From: an uncultured Dorea sp.
GTDB lineage: Bacteria > Bacillota_A > Clostridia > Lachnospirales > Lachnospiraceae
Assembly (NCBI GenBank): GCA_948468495.1
Contig: CAOKJI010000186.1
Span: 1 to 5,162, forward strand
Length of the DNA stretch: 5,162 bases
Direction: 5' to 3'
A program made the translations under genes and the position numbers. Positions 1 to 5,162 of this stretch are shown in pieces. Positions within the stretch are counted from its first letter, which is position 1. Each line of letters begins with the position of its first letter. A model generated the notes under the pieces. The model was not told where the DNA came from. It saw only the letters and a program-made list of their open reading frames with translations, and ran no database searches.

Positions 1-89
1 GAATCGCCGCCATTGAAAACGGGCATATCGACAGGGATACGGAGGACAGCATAATCTTTCAACTTTTTTTGTCCAAAGTATTGACATAG
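1..89 (+). CDS. 3' end of an unidentified protein gene (partial)
   Basis: Reading from base 3, 28 sense codons run to a TAG at 87-89 and give a normal-looking hydrophilic-then-hydrophobic C-terminus that includes ENGHIDRDTED and ends IFQLFLSKVLT. The start lies beyond the left edge. Two things support a real gene end: the stop is followed 45 bases later by a strong + strand intrinsic terminator (134-188), and many codons have the purine-any-pyrimidine form. The opposite strand is also open over these bases, but it has no credible start with a ribosome binding site, so I prefer the + strand. I do not recognise the family from so short a piece, and no function is proposed. Confidence 0.5.
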   Translation, partial: IAAIENGHIDRDTEDSIIFQLFLSKVLT

Positions 90-133
90 GTCCAGTATTC
101 GGCTCGTCTGTCAGCAGAAAATACAGTATATAA

Positions 134-188
134 ATCTGCCGTATTCAGAGTAATCACGATATAATTCTGAACGCGGCAGATGTTTTTT
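134..188 (+). terminator. Rho-independent terminator after the leftmost gene
   Basis: The left arm ATCTGCCG (134-141) pairs perfectly with CGGCAGAT (174-181). After a one-base-pair mismatch the stem continues with TTCAGA (144-149) against TCTGAA (166-171). The right arm is followed by G and six T (183-188), the classic intrinsic terminator layout for + strand transcripts. On the - strand the hairpin is followed only by a broken T-rich stretch, so it may act weakly for araC transcripts coming from the right. Confidence 0.8.
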
Positions 189-214
189 AATCTCATTTTT
201 CTTCCCTTCCGATA

Positions 215-301
215 TCATGAAATCCTTTCGGCAGAAGGAGCGCCAATCAGTTTTTCCATCCAGACCATATCGTACCAGCGGCCGAATTTGTATTCGTATC
301 C
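215..301 (-). pseudogene. Remnant of a phosphinothricin-type GNAT acetyltransferase (C-terminal end only)
   Basis: The - strand from 301 down to a TGA at 215-217 reads as about 28 residues containing YKFGRWYDMVWMEKLIG. The block YKFGRWYDMVWMEK is the highly characteristic C-terminal strand region of phosphinothricin/methionine-sulfoximine N-acetyltransferases (Pat/MnaT group of the GNAT superfamily), which acetylate small amines with acetyl-CoA. Intact proteins are about 160-190 residues. The acetyl-CoA binding motif and the rest of the domain are missing, and the frame closes with a stop upstream, inside the araC 3' end, without a usable start codon. It therefore looks like a decayed fragment, not a small gene. 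It lies in the same orientation as araC, and its recognisable part starts 8 bases after the araC stop. Confidence 0.72.
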
Positions 302-308
302 TTTCTTT

Positions 309-1202
309 TTATCTGTATTCTGTTCCCTGCCGCCGATATTCCCTTGGAGAACAGTTCATATACCGCTTAAATAGTTTTCCATAATAACAGGGATTGGAGA
401 ATCCAACCATCCCGGCAACGTCTGTAATGCTGTTGTCTTCTTTCAGTAAAGGGAGACTTTGCTGAATCCGGTAAAAGAGCAGGTAGTCAAACAAGGTCAT
501 ATGCATATGTTTTTTAAAGAACCTGCAGCATTCGCTTTTGCAGATATTGACGCTGTCGGCAATATCTTCTAAGGTCAGAGCTTCCTGATAATGTGTCTGT
601 ATAAAGGTCAGAATATTTTTCAGCCGGTCCAGGTGCTCGGCTTCTGATACGCCGGTATCAGGCAGGGAGGCAAAGTATCGGAATAATAACTGCCAGATTC
701 TTGTCAGTGTGAGATGAACGGAGAGCTCGTAATCTATGGGCGGCTGTTTGGACCAGCGGTAGATTTGTTTGATAGATTCCAGTATCTCGGACTGCCAGGA
801 GACCTCCGGACGCAGAGGCAGAGAACTTAAACCGGGACTGACGGCCATGGAGTCTATATATTTTGTCTGAAGGATACTGCCTTCATATCCGTAGATGAAT
901 CTTGGGTGAAATGTAATGGATAGATATTCGCAGTTTCCATGCTCGGTCATATAGCCGGAATGCAGGGCGTTACTGCTGCAGAACAGCCCTTCCCCCTGGC
1001 TCAGAATATACTGTTGTTCATTTACCCGGTAGTCAATTGTTCCAGACTGAATCCAGGTCAGCTCAATCTCCGGGTGCCAGTGCCACATGAAGGCCCCTCC
1101 CTCATAAATTCCAATGGATTCTTCACTGATATAAACTGGAAAATGATAGTCCCCATGGGCTTTCATCTCCATCTGGCTGTCGGTGGTGTGTATCTGTATC
1201 AT
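309..1202 (-). CDS. AraC-family transcriptional regulator, cupin sensor domain plus C-terminal double HTH
   Basis: A complete 297-residue DNA-binding regulator, a usual length for the family. The N-terminal part holds an AraC-type cupin ligand-binding domain: HWHPEIEL (41-48) is the typical first cupin motif and GEGLF (70-74) follows in the next strands. The C-terminal 100 residues (about 196-293) form the AraC/XylS domain, with a first helix-turn-helix near 208-231 (LTLEDIADSVNICKSECCRFF) and a second near 257-281 containing ITDVAGMVGFSNPCYYGKLF and the family ending SPREYRR (285-291). The ATG at 1200-1202 is chosen because it is the first in frame and is preceded by GAGGAATGGAAA (1220-1209). 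It is transcribed divergently from galKT, so it is the likely local regulator, probably responding to galactose or a related sugar. Target and ligand are inference; cupin AraC proteins of this kind control many sugar genes. Confidence 0.93.
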   Translation of the reverse strand: MIQIHTTDSQMEMKAHGDYHFPVYISEESIGIYEGGAFMWHWHPEIELTWIQSGTIDYRVNEQQYILSQGEGLFCSSNALHSGYMTEHGNCEYLSITFHPRFIYGYEGSILQTKYIDSMAVSPGLSSLPLRPEVSWQSEILESIKQIYRWSKQPPIDYELSVHLTLTRIWQLLFRYFASLPDTGVSEAEHLDRLKNILTFIQTHYQEALTLEDIADSVNICKSECCRFFKKHMHMTLFDYLLFYRIQQSLPLLKEDNSITDVAGMVGFSNPCYYGKLFKRYMNCSPREYRRQGTEYR

Positions 1203-1240
1203 TTTTTATTTCCATTCCTCAATATTGTTATAGTTTTGTA

Positions 1241-1259
1241 TATGATATTTATTGTCATA
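1241..1259. promoter_or_regulatory. Candidate operator: imperfect palindrome over the galK -35
   Basis: TATGA (1241-1245) and TCATA (1255-1259) form the ends of a 19-bp imperfect palindrome; 7 of 9 symmetric positions pair. It covers the proposed galK -35 box and lies in the araC leader. The same area also carries direct repeats ATTGTTATAG (1224-1233) and ATTGTCATAC (1251-1260), 27 bp apart. Direct repeats are the more usual binding arrangement for AraC-family proteins. The region is very A+T rich, so chance symmetry is a real alternative. Confidence 0.3.
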
Positions 1260-1280
1260 CTTTGAAATGCTCATTATAAT
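1252..1280 (+). promoter_or_regulatory. Sigma-A-type promoter of galKT
   Basis: TTGTCA (1252-1257, five of six to the -35 consensus) is followed after exactly 17 bp by a perfect TATAAT (1275-1280). Transcription would start near 1287 and leave a leader of about 60 bases before the galK ATG. It is the best-spaced box pair in the divergent region. The A+T-rich run after it offers further weaker -10-like hexamers. Confidence 0.7.
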
Positions 1281-1283
1281 TAT

Positions 1284-1313
1284 ATTATATGAATATGCGG
1301 AGCGCAATTACAA
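1284..1313 (-). promoter_or_regulatory. Probable promoter of the divergent araC-type gene
   Basis: On the - strand TTGTAA (1313-1308, four of six to the -35 consensus) precedes a perfect TATAAT (1289-1284) with an 18-bp spacer. Transcription would start near 1277, about 75 bases ahead of the ATG at 1202. Its -10 box lies within a few bases of the galK -10 box on the other strand, so the two promoters are face to face and RNA polymerase could hardly occupy both at once. Confidence 0.5.
1296..1306. promoter_or_regulatory. Candidate operator: TGCG-GAG-CGCA dyad between the divergent promoters
   Basis: TGCG (1296-1299) and CGCA (1303-1306) are perfect inverted repeats around GAG, a G+C-rich island in an otherwise A+T-rich stretch. 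The site falls about 9-20 bases after the predicted galK transcription start and inside the -35/-10 spacer of the predicted araC promoter, where a bound protein could affect both. The arms are only 4 bp, so this may be chance, or the site may act as a small mRNA hairpin. Confidence 0.3.
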
Positions 1314-1333
1314 ATAAAGAATCCGTATCGGAA

Positions 1334-1344
1334 AAGGAGAGGTG
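1334..1344 (+). promoter_or_regulatory. galK ribosome binding site
   Basis: AAGGAGAGGTG carries two overlapping anti-SD matches (AAGGAG and GAGGTG). AAGGAG ends 7 bases before the ATG at 1347 and 10 before the in-frame ATG at 1350, so either start could be used. A small dyad TCCG-TAT-CGGA (1322-1332) sits immediately upstream and would leave the site itself unpaired. Confidence 0.8.
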
Positions 1345-1346
1345 TT

Positions 1347-2510
1347 ATGATGCAAAATCTGGTTGAGAAGTTTGGGGAACTGTATGGCGGGGAAGGTGAG
1401 ATTCGTCAGTATTTTGCGCCGGGGCGTGTGAATCTGATTGGCGAGCACACGGATTACAATGGAGGTCATGTATTCCCCTGTGCGCTGACTATCGGAACCT
1501 ATGGAGTTGTAAGGAGCCGGGAGGACAGAAATTTACGATTCTATTCTGTAAATTTTGAGAAACTTGGTGTTATAGAGACAAGTCTGGATGATTTGACGCC
1601 GTCGAAAGAAGCGGGATGGACGAATTATCCAAAGGGAGTAATGTGGGCTTTTGAGAAGAGAGGCATGAAGCTCTCCCATGGACTGGATGTATTGATTTAT
1701 GGGGATATTCCGAATGGTTCCGGTTTGTCTTCTTCTGCGTCACTTGAAGTGCTTACGGGGCTTATCCTGAAAGAGACCTATGGATTTGATGTTTCTATGG
1801 TTGACATTGCTCTGATTGGACAGGACTCTGAGAATAATTTCAATGGATGCAACTGCGGGATAATGGACCAGTTTGCAAGCGCTATGGGTAAAAAGGACAA
1901 TGCGATTTTCCTGGATACCAATACGCTGAAATATGAGTATGCGCCGGTTGTGCTGGAGGATGCGAAGATTGTAATTACCAACAGTAAGGTGAAGCACAGT
2001 CTGGTGGATTCTGCTTACAATGACAGGAGAAATGAATGTGAACAGGCTCTGAAAGAACTGCAGAAAGTTGTAGATATCAAGACGCTGGGAGACTTGACAG
2101 AAGAGGAATTTGAGGCGCATAAAGACGCTATTGCCAGCGAAGTGTGCAGAAAGCGCGCAAAGCATGCAGTGTACGAGAATCAGCGTGCAATCCGCGCGGT
2201 GCAGGCGTTAAAGGCGGGACAGATTCAGACTTTTGGCGAGCTGATGAATGCGTCCCACGTATCATTAAGGGACGATTACGAAGTATCCTGTGAAGAGATT
2301 GATATTCTGGTAGATTTGGCATGGAAGATTCCCGGCGTAATCGGTTCCCGGATAACCGGCGGCGGATTTGGCGGATGCACCGTAAGTATAGTGAAAAATG
2401 ACGCGGTAGATACCTTTATCAGTTCGATTGGTAAGACATATCAGGAAAAGGTTGGACACGAGGCTGAATTTTATGTAGTGGAGATTGGAGATGGCGGACA
2501 TGTTATCTAA
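1347..2510 (+). CDS. galK: Galactokinase (EC 2.7.1.6)
   Basis: Phosphorylates alpha-D-galactose with ATP to galactose-1-phosphate in the cytoplasm, the first committed step of the Leloir pathway. The 387 residues match the usual length. All three GHMP-kinase signatures are present: the galactokinase signature GRVNLIGEHTDYNGG (26-40), the ATP-binding loop PNGSGLSSSASLE (122-134), and the C-terminal GSRITGGGFGGCTVS (333-347). The catalytic pair is visible as R27 and D174, the latter in GIMDQFASAMG; these correspond to the Arg and Asp known from structures of galactokinases. E33, H34 and D36 of the sugar-binding loop are intact. It is the first gene of a two-gene unit with galT, whose start lies inside the last codons of galK, which points to translational coupling. 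N-acetylgalactosamine kinase or another GHMP sugar kinase is unlikely given the exact signature and the galT neighbour. Confidence 0.97.
   Translation: MMQNLVEKFGELYGGEGEIRQYFAPGRVNLIGEHTDYNGGHVFPCALTIGTYGVVRSREDRNLRFYSVNFEKLGVIETSLDDLTPSKEAGWTNYPKGVMWAFEKRGMKLSHGLDVLIYGDIPNGSGLSSSASLEVLTGLILKETYGFDVSMVDIALIGQDSENNFNGCNCGIMDQFASAMGKKDNAIFLDTNTLKYEYAPVVLEDAKIVITNSKVKHSLVDSAYNDRRNECEQALKELQKVVDIKTLGDLTEEEFEAHKDAIASEVCRKRAKHAVYENQRAIRAVQALKAGQIQTFGELMNASHVSLRDDYEVSCEEIDILVDLAWKIPGVIGSRITGGGFGGCTVSIVKNDAVDTFISSIGKTYQEKVGHEAEFYVVEIGDGGHVI
2480..2493 (+). promoter_or_regulatory. galT ribosome binding site and start inside the galK end
   Basis: GGAG at 2480-2483 stands 7 bases before the ATG at 2491. 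A second GGAG (2487-2490) stands 9 bases before another in-frame ATG at 2500, and a TTG at 2485 is also in frame. All are within the final codons of galK (stop 2508-2510). I take ATG 2491 as the start because of its better spacing. ATG 2500, which gives a protein beginning MLSKNIKKLVEYG, is almost as good. Confidence 0.6.
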
Positions 2511-3990
2511 GAATATTAAGAAATTAGTAGAATATGGAATTGAATCCGGTTTGACGCCGGAGTGCGAACGTACATATACCACGAATCTTCTGCTGGAAGT
2601 ATTTCATGAGGACGATTATGAGGATGTGGATATTACGGGAGAGGAGATTTGTCTGGAGGAGATTCTAAAAGAACTTCTGGACGAGGCCTGCCAGAGAGGG
2701 ATGATAGAAGACAGCGTTGTTTACCGGGATTTGTTTGATACGAAGCTGATGAATTGTCTGATGCCGAGACCTGCGCAGGTGCAGCAGGAATTTGCAGCGC
2801 GTTATGAGAAGTCCCCGGAAGAAGCGACAGAGTATTTTTATAAGCTGAGCCAGGACAGTGATTATATCCGCCGTTACCGCGTAAAGAAGGATATGAAGTG
2901 GAAAGTAGATACGCCGTATGGCGAGATAGACATTACCATTAATCTGTCTAAACCGGAAAAGGACCCCAAAGCTATTGCAGCAGCCAGAAATGCCAAAGCA
3001 AGCAGCTATCCCAAGTGTCTTCTGTGTATGGAAAACGAGGGCTATGCAGGCAGGGTCAATCATCCGGCGAGAGAGAATCACCGGATTATCCCGGTTACCA
3101 TCAATGACAGCAAGTGGGGATTCCAGTATTCACCGTATGTGTACTACAATGAGCATTGTATTGTATTTAACGGACAGCATATACCGATGAAGATTGACAA
3201 AGCAGCGTTTATCAAATTATTCGACTTTGTGAAGCTGTTCCCCCATTATTTCCTGGGTTCAAACGCAGACCTTCCGATTGTGGGCGGCTCCATCTTAAGC
3301 CACGACCATTTCCAGGGAGGACATTATACATTTGCAATGGCGAAGGCGCCTATTGAAAAACCAGTTATTATACCAGGATACGAGGATGTGGAGGCCGGTA
3401 TCGTAAAGTGGCCGTTGTCCGTACTGCGTATCCGTCACAAAGACGAGAAAAGGCTGATTAGTCTGGCGGACCACGTGCTGAGAGCATGGAGAGGATATAC
3501 CGACGAGGATGCGTTTATCTATGCGGAGACAGACGGAGAGCCGCACAATACCATTACGCCGATTGCGAGAAAGGCAGGGGATATGTATGAGCTTGACTTA
3601 ACGCTTCGCAACAATATTACCACAGAGGAGCATCCTCTGGGCGTATATCATCCCCATGCGCAGTATCACAATATTAAGAAAGAGAATATTGGTCTGATTG
3701 AAGTTATGGGACTGGCAGTGCTTCCGGCAAGGCTGAAAGAAGAGATGGAGATTCTCGCAGAGTATCTTGTTGAGGGGAAGGACGTCCGCAGCAACGAAAA
3801 AATAGCGAAACATGCGGAATGGGCGGACAAATTCCTTCCGAATTATGAAAATATAACGGCGGAGAATGTAACGGAGATTCTTCACAAAGAAATTGGTCAT
3901 ACCTTTGTAGGAGTCTTAGAAGACGCCGGCGTGTATAAATGTACAAAAGAGGGCAGAGCAGCGTTTATGAAATTTATTGAGACGCTGTAA
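2491..3990 (+). CDS. galT: UDP-glucose--hexose-1-phosphate uridylyltransferase, class II (EC 2.7.7.12)
   Basis: Transfers UMP from UDP-glucose to galactose-1-phosphate, giving UDP-galactose and glucose-1-phosphate in the cytoplasm, the step after GalK. At 499 residues from ATG 2491 it has the length of the Firmicutes class II enzymes (about 490-510), clearly longer than the roughly 350-residue E. coli type. The SHDHFQGG block (270-277) matches the His-x-His-x-Gln catalytic centre that carries the uridylylated histidine; H273 is the likely nucleophile. Other visible marks are the PKCLLC pair (174-179), the conserved IVGGSIL run leading into the active site, and YHPHAQYHN (386-394) followed by IGLIEVMGLAVLPARL, typical of the C-terminal half. 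It overlaps galK by 20 bases and should be co-transcribed with it. The start could instead be TTG 2485 or ATG 2500; this changes only a few residues. Confidence 0.96.
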   Translation: MADMLSKNIKKLVEYGIESGLTPECERTYTTNLLLEVFHEDDYEDVDITGEEICLEEILKELLDEACQRGMIEDSVVYRDLFDTKLMNCLMPRPAQVQQEFAARYEKSPEEATEYFYKLSQDSDYIRRYRVKKDMKWKVDTPYGEIDITINLSKPEKDPKAIAAARNAKASSYPKCLLCMENEGYAGRVNHPARENHRIIPVTINDSKWGFQYSPYVYYNEHCIVFNGQHIPMKIDKAAFIKLFDFVKLFPHYFLGSNADLPIVGGSILSHDHFQGGHYTFAMAKAPIEKPVIIPGYEDVEAGIVKWPLSVLRIRHKDEKRLISLADHVLRAWRGYTDEDAFIYAETDGEPHNTITPIARKAGDMYELDLTLRNNITTEEHPLGVYHPHAQYHNIKKENIGLIEVMGLAVLPARLKEEMEILAEYLVEGKDVRSNEKIAKHAEWADKFLPNYENITAENVTEILHKEIGHTFVGVLEDAGVYKCTKEGRAAFMKFIETL

Positions 3991-4001
3991 AACGAAAGAT
4001 T

Positions 4002-4032
4002 GCTGCCTGTACGGATGGGCGCTGCCTGACGG
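4002..4032 (+). repeat. Short tandem-like repeat after galT
   Basis: GCTGCCTGTACGG (4002-4014) and GCTGCCTGACGG (4021-4032) are the same 12-base unit, differing by one inserted T, 19 bases apart. They occupy the gap between the galT stop and the terminator. This is probably a small local duplication without function. Confidence 0.35.
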
Positions 4033-4058
4033 AAACAGGTGAAAGGTGTTGTACTTAT

Positions 4059-4102
4059 AAGGCTGTGGAAATATGCAATTACGCATACTCCACAGCCTTT
4101 TT
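4059..4102 (+). terminator. Rho-independent terminator of galKT
   Basis: AAGGCTGTGGA (4059-4069) pairs perfectly with TCCACAGCCTT (4089-4099). The loop can fold further through TATGC (4072-4076) against GCATA (4083-4087), leaving a 6-base tip. The right arm runs into five T (4098-4102). It lies 68 bases after the galT stop. Read on the - strand, the stem is preceded by A's but followed by no T run, so it should terminate galKT much better than the convergent ClC gene, for which I find no other terminator. Confidence 0.88.
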
Positions 4103-4147
4103 CGTCAGAGAGTGTTTGAAAATTGCTTCTGGTGTAAAATCAAGAGA

Positions 4148-5162
4148 TTATTTCCAGAATCCTTTGAATCTGCAGAGGTCTTCCATTTCTTTATATACGG
4201 CCGCACAGTCCCTTTCATCTGTTAAGGTTACCAGCAAATCGCTGGCAAAAAGTCTGGTCTTCCCTTTGGGAATGAATTCTTCGTTACCTCTCTGGACTGC
4301 GACAAGAAGACAGTGTCTGGGCCATTCTACTTCGCTGATTAACCGGTCGGCAGCATCGGAGCCATGCGCCACGACAAATTCCCTCAGAACCTTTTTGCCA
4401 TGACTCTTTGGCAGTTCAATTCCGCGTTTTTCCAGCAGCCGTTCCAGAAGACTTTCGTAAATCGGTTTGGAGCGAAGCAGCGTTGCTACGACATAGGCTA
4501 CAATGGAAATAACAGAGAGAGAAAGGAGCTGATGCAGGGAACCGGTCATTTCAAAAATCAGGATAATTCCTGTCAGCGGAGCCCGGACAATGGCAGTAAA
4601 ATACCCGGCCATTGCAAGCAGCACAAAGTTGTTGATATACGCGGCGTCCAGTCCCAGATAATTTACGCCAAACGTAGCGAAGGCGCCCCCGATAAACGCG
4701 CCGAGTACCAGCAGCGGGAAGAAAATTCCTCCCGGCGCTCCGGAGCCAAAACAGACAGCGGAGAAAATAAATTTGCAAACCAGCGTAATCAGAATCATAT
4801 GCAGCAGAAGATCTTCGGTTGTGAGCTGTTCAATCAAATTATGCCCGCTTCCCAGATAATCCGGTGTAAGAAGTCCCAAAACGCCTGCGCACAGGAACGG
4901 AATGATGAGTTTGGTTGTGGTATTCAGATGTTTTGCATTATTGTACAGAGACTGAACCTTTAGCGTGAACCAGTTATAAAATGCACCCAGCACGCCAAGT
5001 ATGACGCCAAGAATTAAAATCATCCAGTAATAACTTTGGGGGAGGTTGTGTATGATATCAAATTGAAATACGGACTCCATACCAAATACTGTTGACGACA
5101 GGTAGTCGGCGGACAGAGAAGCCGCCATTACTGATAACAGTACGGATACGGACAAATTCTTA
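4148..5162 (-). CDS. ClC-family chloride channel/H+ antiporter with C-terminal RCK_C (TrkA-C) domain, N-terminus cut by window edge
   Basis: An integral membrane protein of the ClC family, moving chloride (in bacteria usually Cl-/H+ exchange) or, in some branches, fluoride. The frame is open to the right edge, so the visible part is C-terminal. Residues below are counted from the TTG codon at 5155, which is not a proposed start. FGSGAPGGIFFPLLVLG (136-152) is the canonical anion-selectivity region, and RAPLTGIILIFEMTG (191-205) and KPIYESLL (230-237) follow. Y233 aligns with the anion-coordinating Tyr445 of E. coli ClcA. Several hydrophobic helices are seen, for example 42-58, 83-96, 117-134 and 173-186. 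After about residue 256 comes a soluble domain (CLLVAVQRGNEEFIPKG, then FASDLLVTLT) of the RCK_C type, which binds ligands in K+ transporters and regulates the channel. The proton-gating GREGP segment and the first SGIP loop lie outside the window. It is convergent to galKT and probably unrelated to it. Confidence 0.94.
   Translation of the reverse strand, partial: KNLSVSVLLSVMAASLSADYLSSTVFGMESVFQFDIIHNLPQSYYWMILILGVILGVLGAFYNWFTLKVQSLYNNAKHLNTTTKLIIPFLCAGVLGLLTPDYLGSGHNLIEQLTTEDLLLHMILITLVCKFIFSAVCFGSGAPGGIFFPLLVLGAFIGGAFATFGVNYLGLDAAYINNFVLLAMAGYFTAIVRAPLTGIILIFEMTGSLHQLLSLSVISIVAYVVATLLRSKPIYESLLERLLEKRGIELPKSHGKKVLREFVVAHGSDAADRLISEVEWPRHCLLVAVQRGNEEFIPKGKTRLFASDLLVTLTDERDCAAVYKEMEDLCRFKGFWK

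Noticed and set aside
59..196. A 45-codon - strand frame starting ATG at 194-196, preceded by a purine-rich GGAAGGGAAG
   Set aside because: It runs straight through the intrinsic terminator hairpin at 134-188 and overlaps the end of the left gene; its apparent ribosome binding site is the purine complement of a pyrimidine run. No recognisable protein features.
218..228. Cys-rich segment ICKSECC in the first HTH of the AraC protein as a possible metal or redox sensor (residues 220-226)
   Set aside because: Cysteines at these positions occur in ordinary AraC-family HTHs and sit within the recognition region; nothing else suggests a metal site. The coordinates given are approximate residue numbers, not bases; the codons lie near bases 525-545.
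180..374. 64-codon + strand frame
   Set aside because: It is antisense to the acetyltransferase remnant and the araC 3' end, starts inside the terminator, and has no ribosome binding site.
939..1265. 108-codon + strand frame ending in a hydrophobic stretch
   Set aside because: It lies opposite the araC coding sequence and its own promoter region; the hydrophobic end is just the translation of the A+T-rich intergenic DNA.
4364..4963. 199-codon + strand frame opposite the ClC gene
   Set aside because: It is a composition shadow: very rich in Q, N, R and K, with no domain, and fully antisense to a convincing ClC membrane protein.
5153..5155. TTG at 5155 as a start codon for the ClC gene
   Set aside because: The frame stays open to the window edge and the protein lacks the N-terminal ClC segments (first SGIP loop and GREGP), so the true start must lie further right.

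Overview
The window looks like chromosomal DNA of a low-to-mid GC Gram-positive anaerobe, most likely a gut clostridium of the Lachnospiraceae type. The basis is the long class II (Firmicutes-type) GalT, purine-rich AGGAG ribosome binding sites, A+T-rich sigma-A-like promoters, and protein wording typical of that group. This placement is inference; no taxonomic marker gene is present.

Layout from left to right. Bases 1-89 hold the last 28 codons of an unidentified + strand gene, closed by a strong intrinsic terminator (134-188). Bases 215-301 (- strand) hold a short in-frame remnant of the C-terminus of a phosphinothricin-type GNAT acetyltransferase; it begins 8 bases past the stop of the next gene. 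Bases 309-1202 (- strand) encode a complete AraC-family regulator with an N-terminal cupin domain. A 144-base divergent intergenic region (1203-1346) carries facing, overlapping sigma-A-like promoters and small dyads that could be operators. Then come galK (1347-2510) and galT (2491-3990) on the + strand, translationally overlapping and closed by an intrinsic terminator (4059-4102). Convergent to them, 4148-5162 (- strand) is the C-terminal two thirds of a ClC-family chloride channel/antiporter with a cytoplasmic RCK_C (TrkA-C) domain; its start lies beyond the right edge.

How the genes work together: GalK phosphorylates galactose to galactose-1-phosphate, and GalT exchanges it with UDP-glucose to give glucose-1-phosphate and UDP-galactose, the middle two steps of the Leloir pathway. 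The epimerase (GalE), mutarotase (GalM), a sugar transporter and any beta-galactosidase are not in the window, so they must be elsewhere if the pathway is complete. The divergent AraC-type protein is the obvious candidate regulator of galKT. The ClC gene and the leftmost gene fragment appear functionally unrelated.

I see no new biological system here. The points most worth a second look are the acetyltransferase remnant at the araC 3' end and the compact divergent promoter/operator region.
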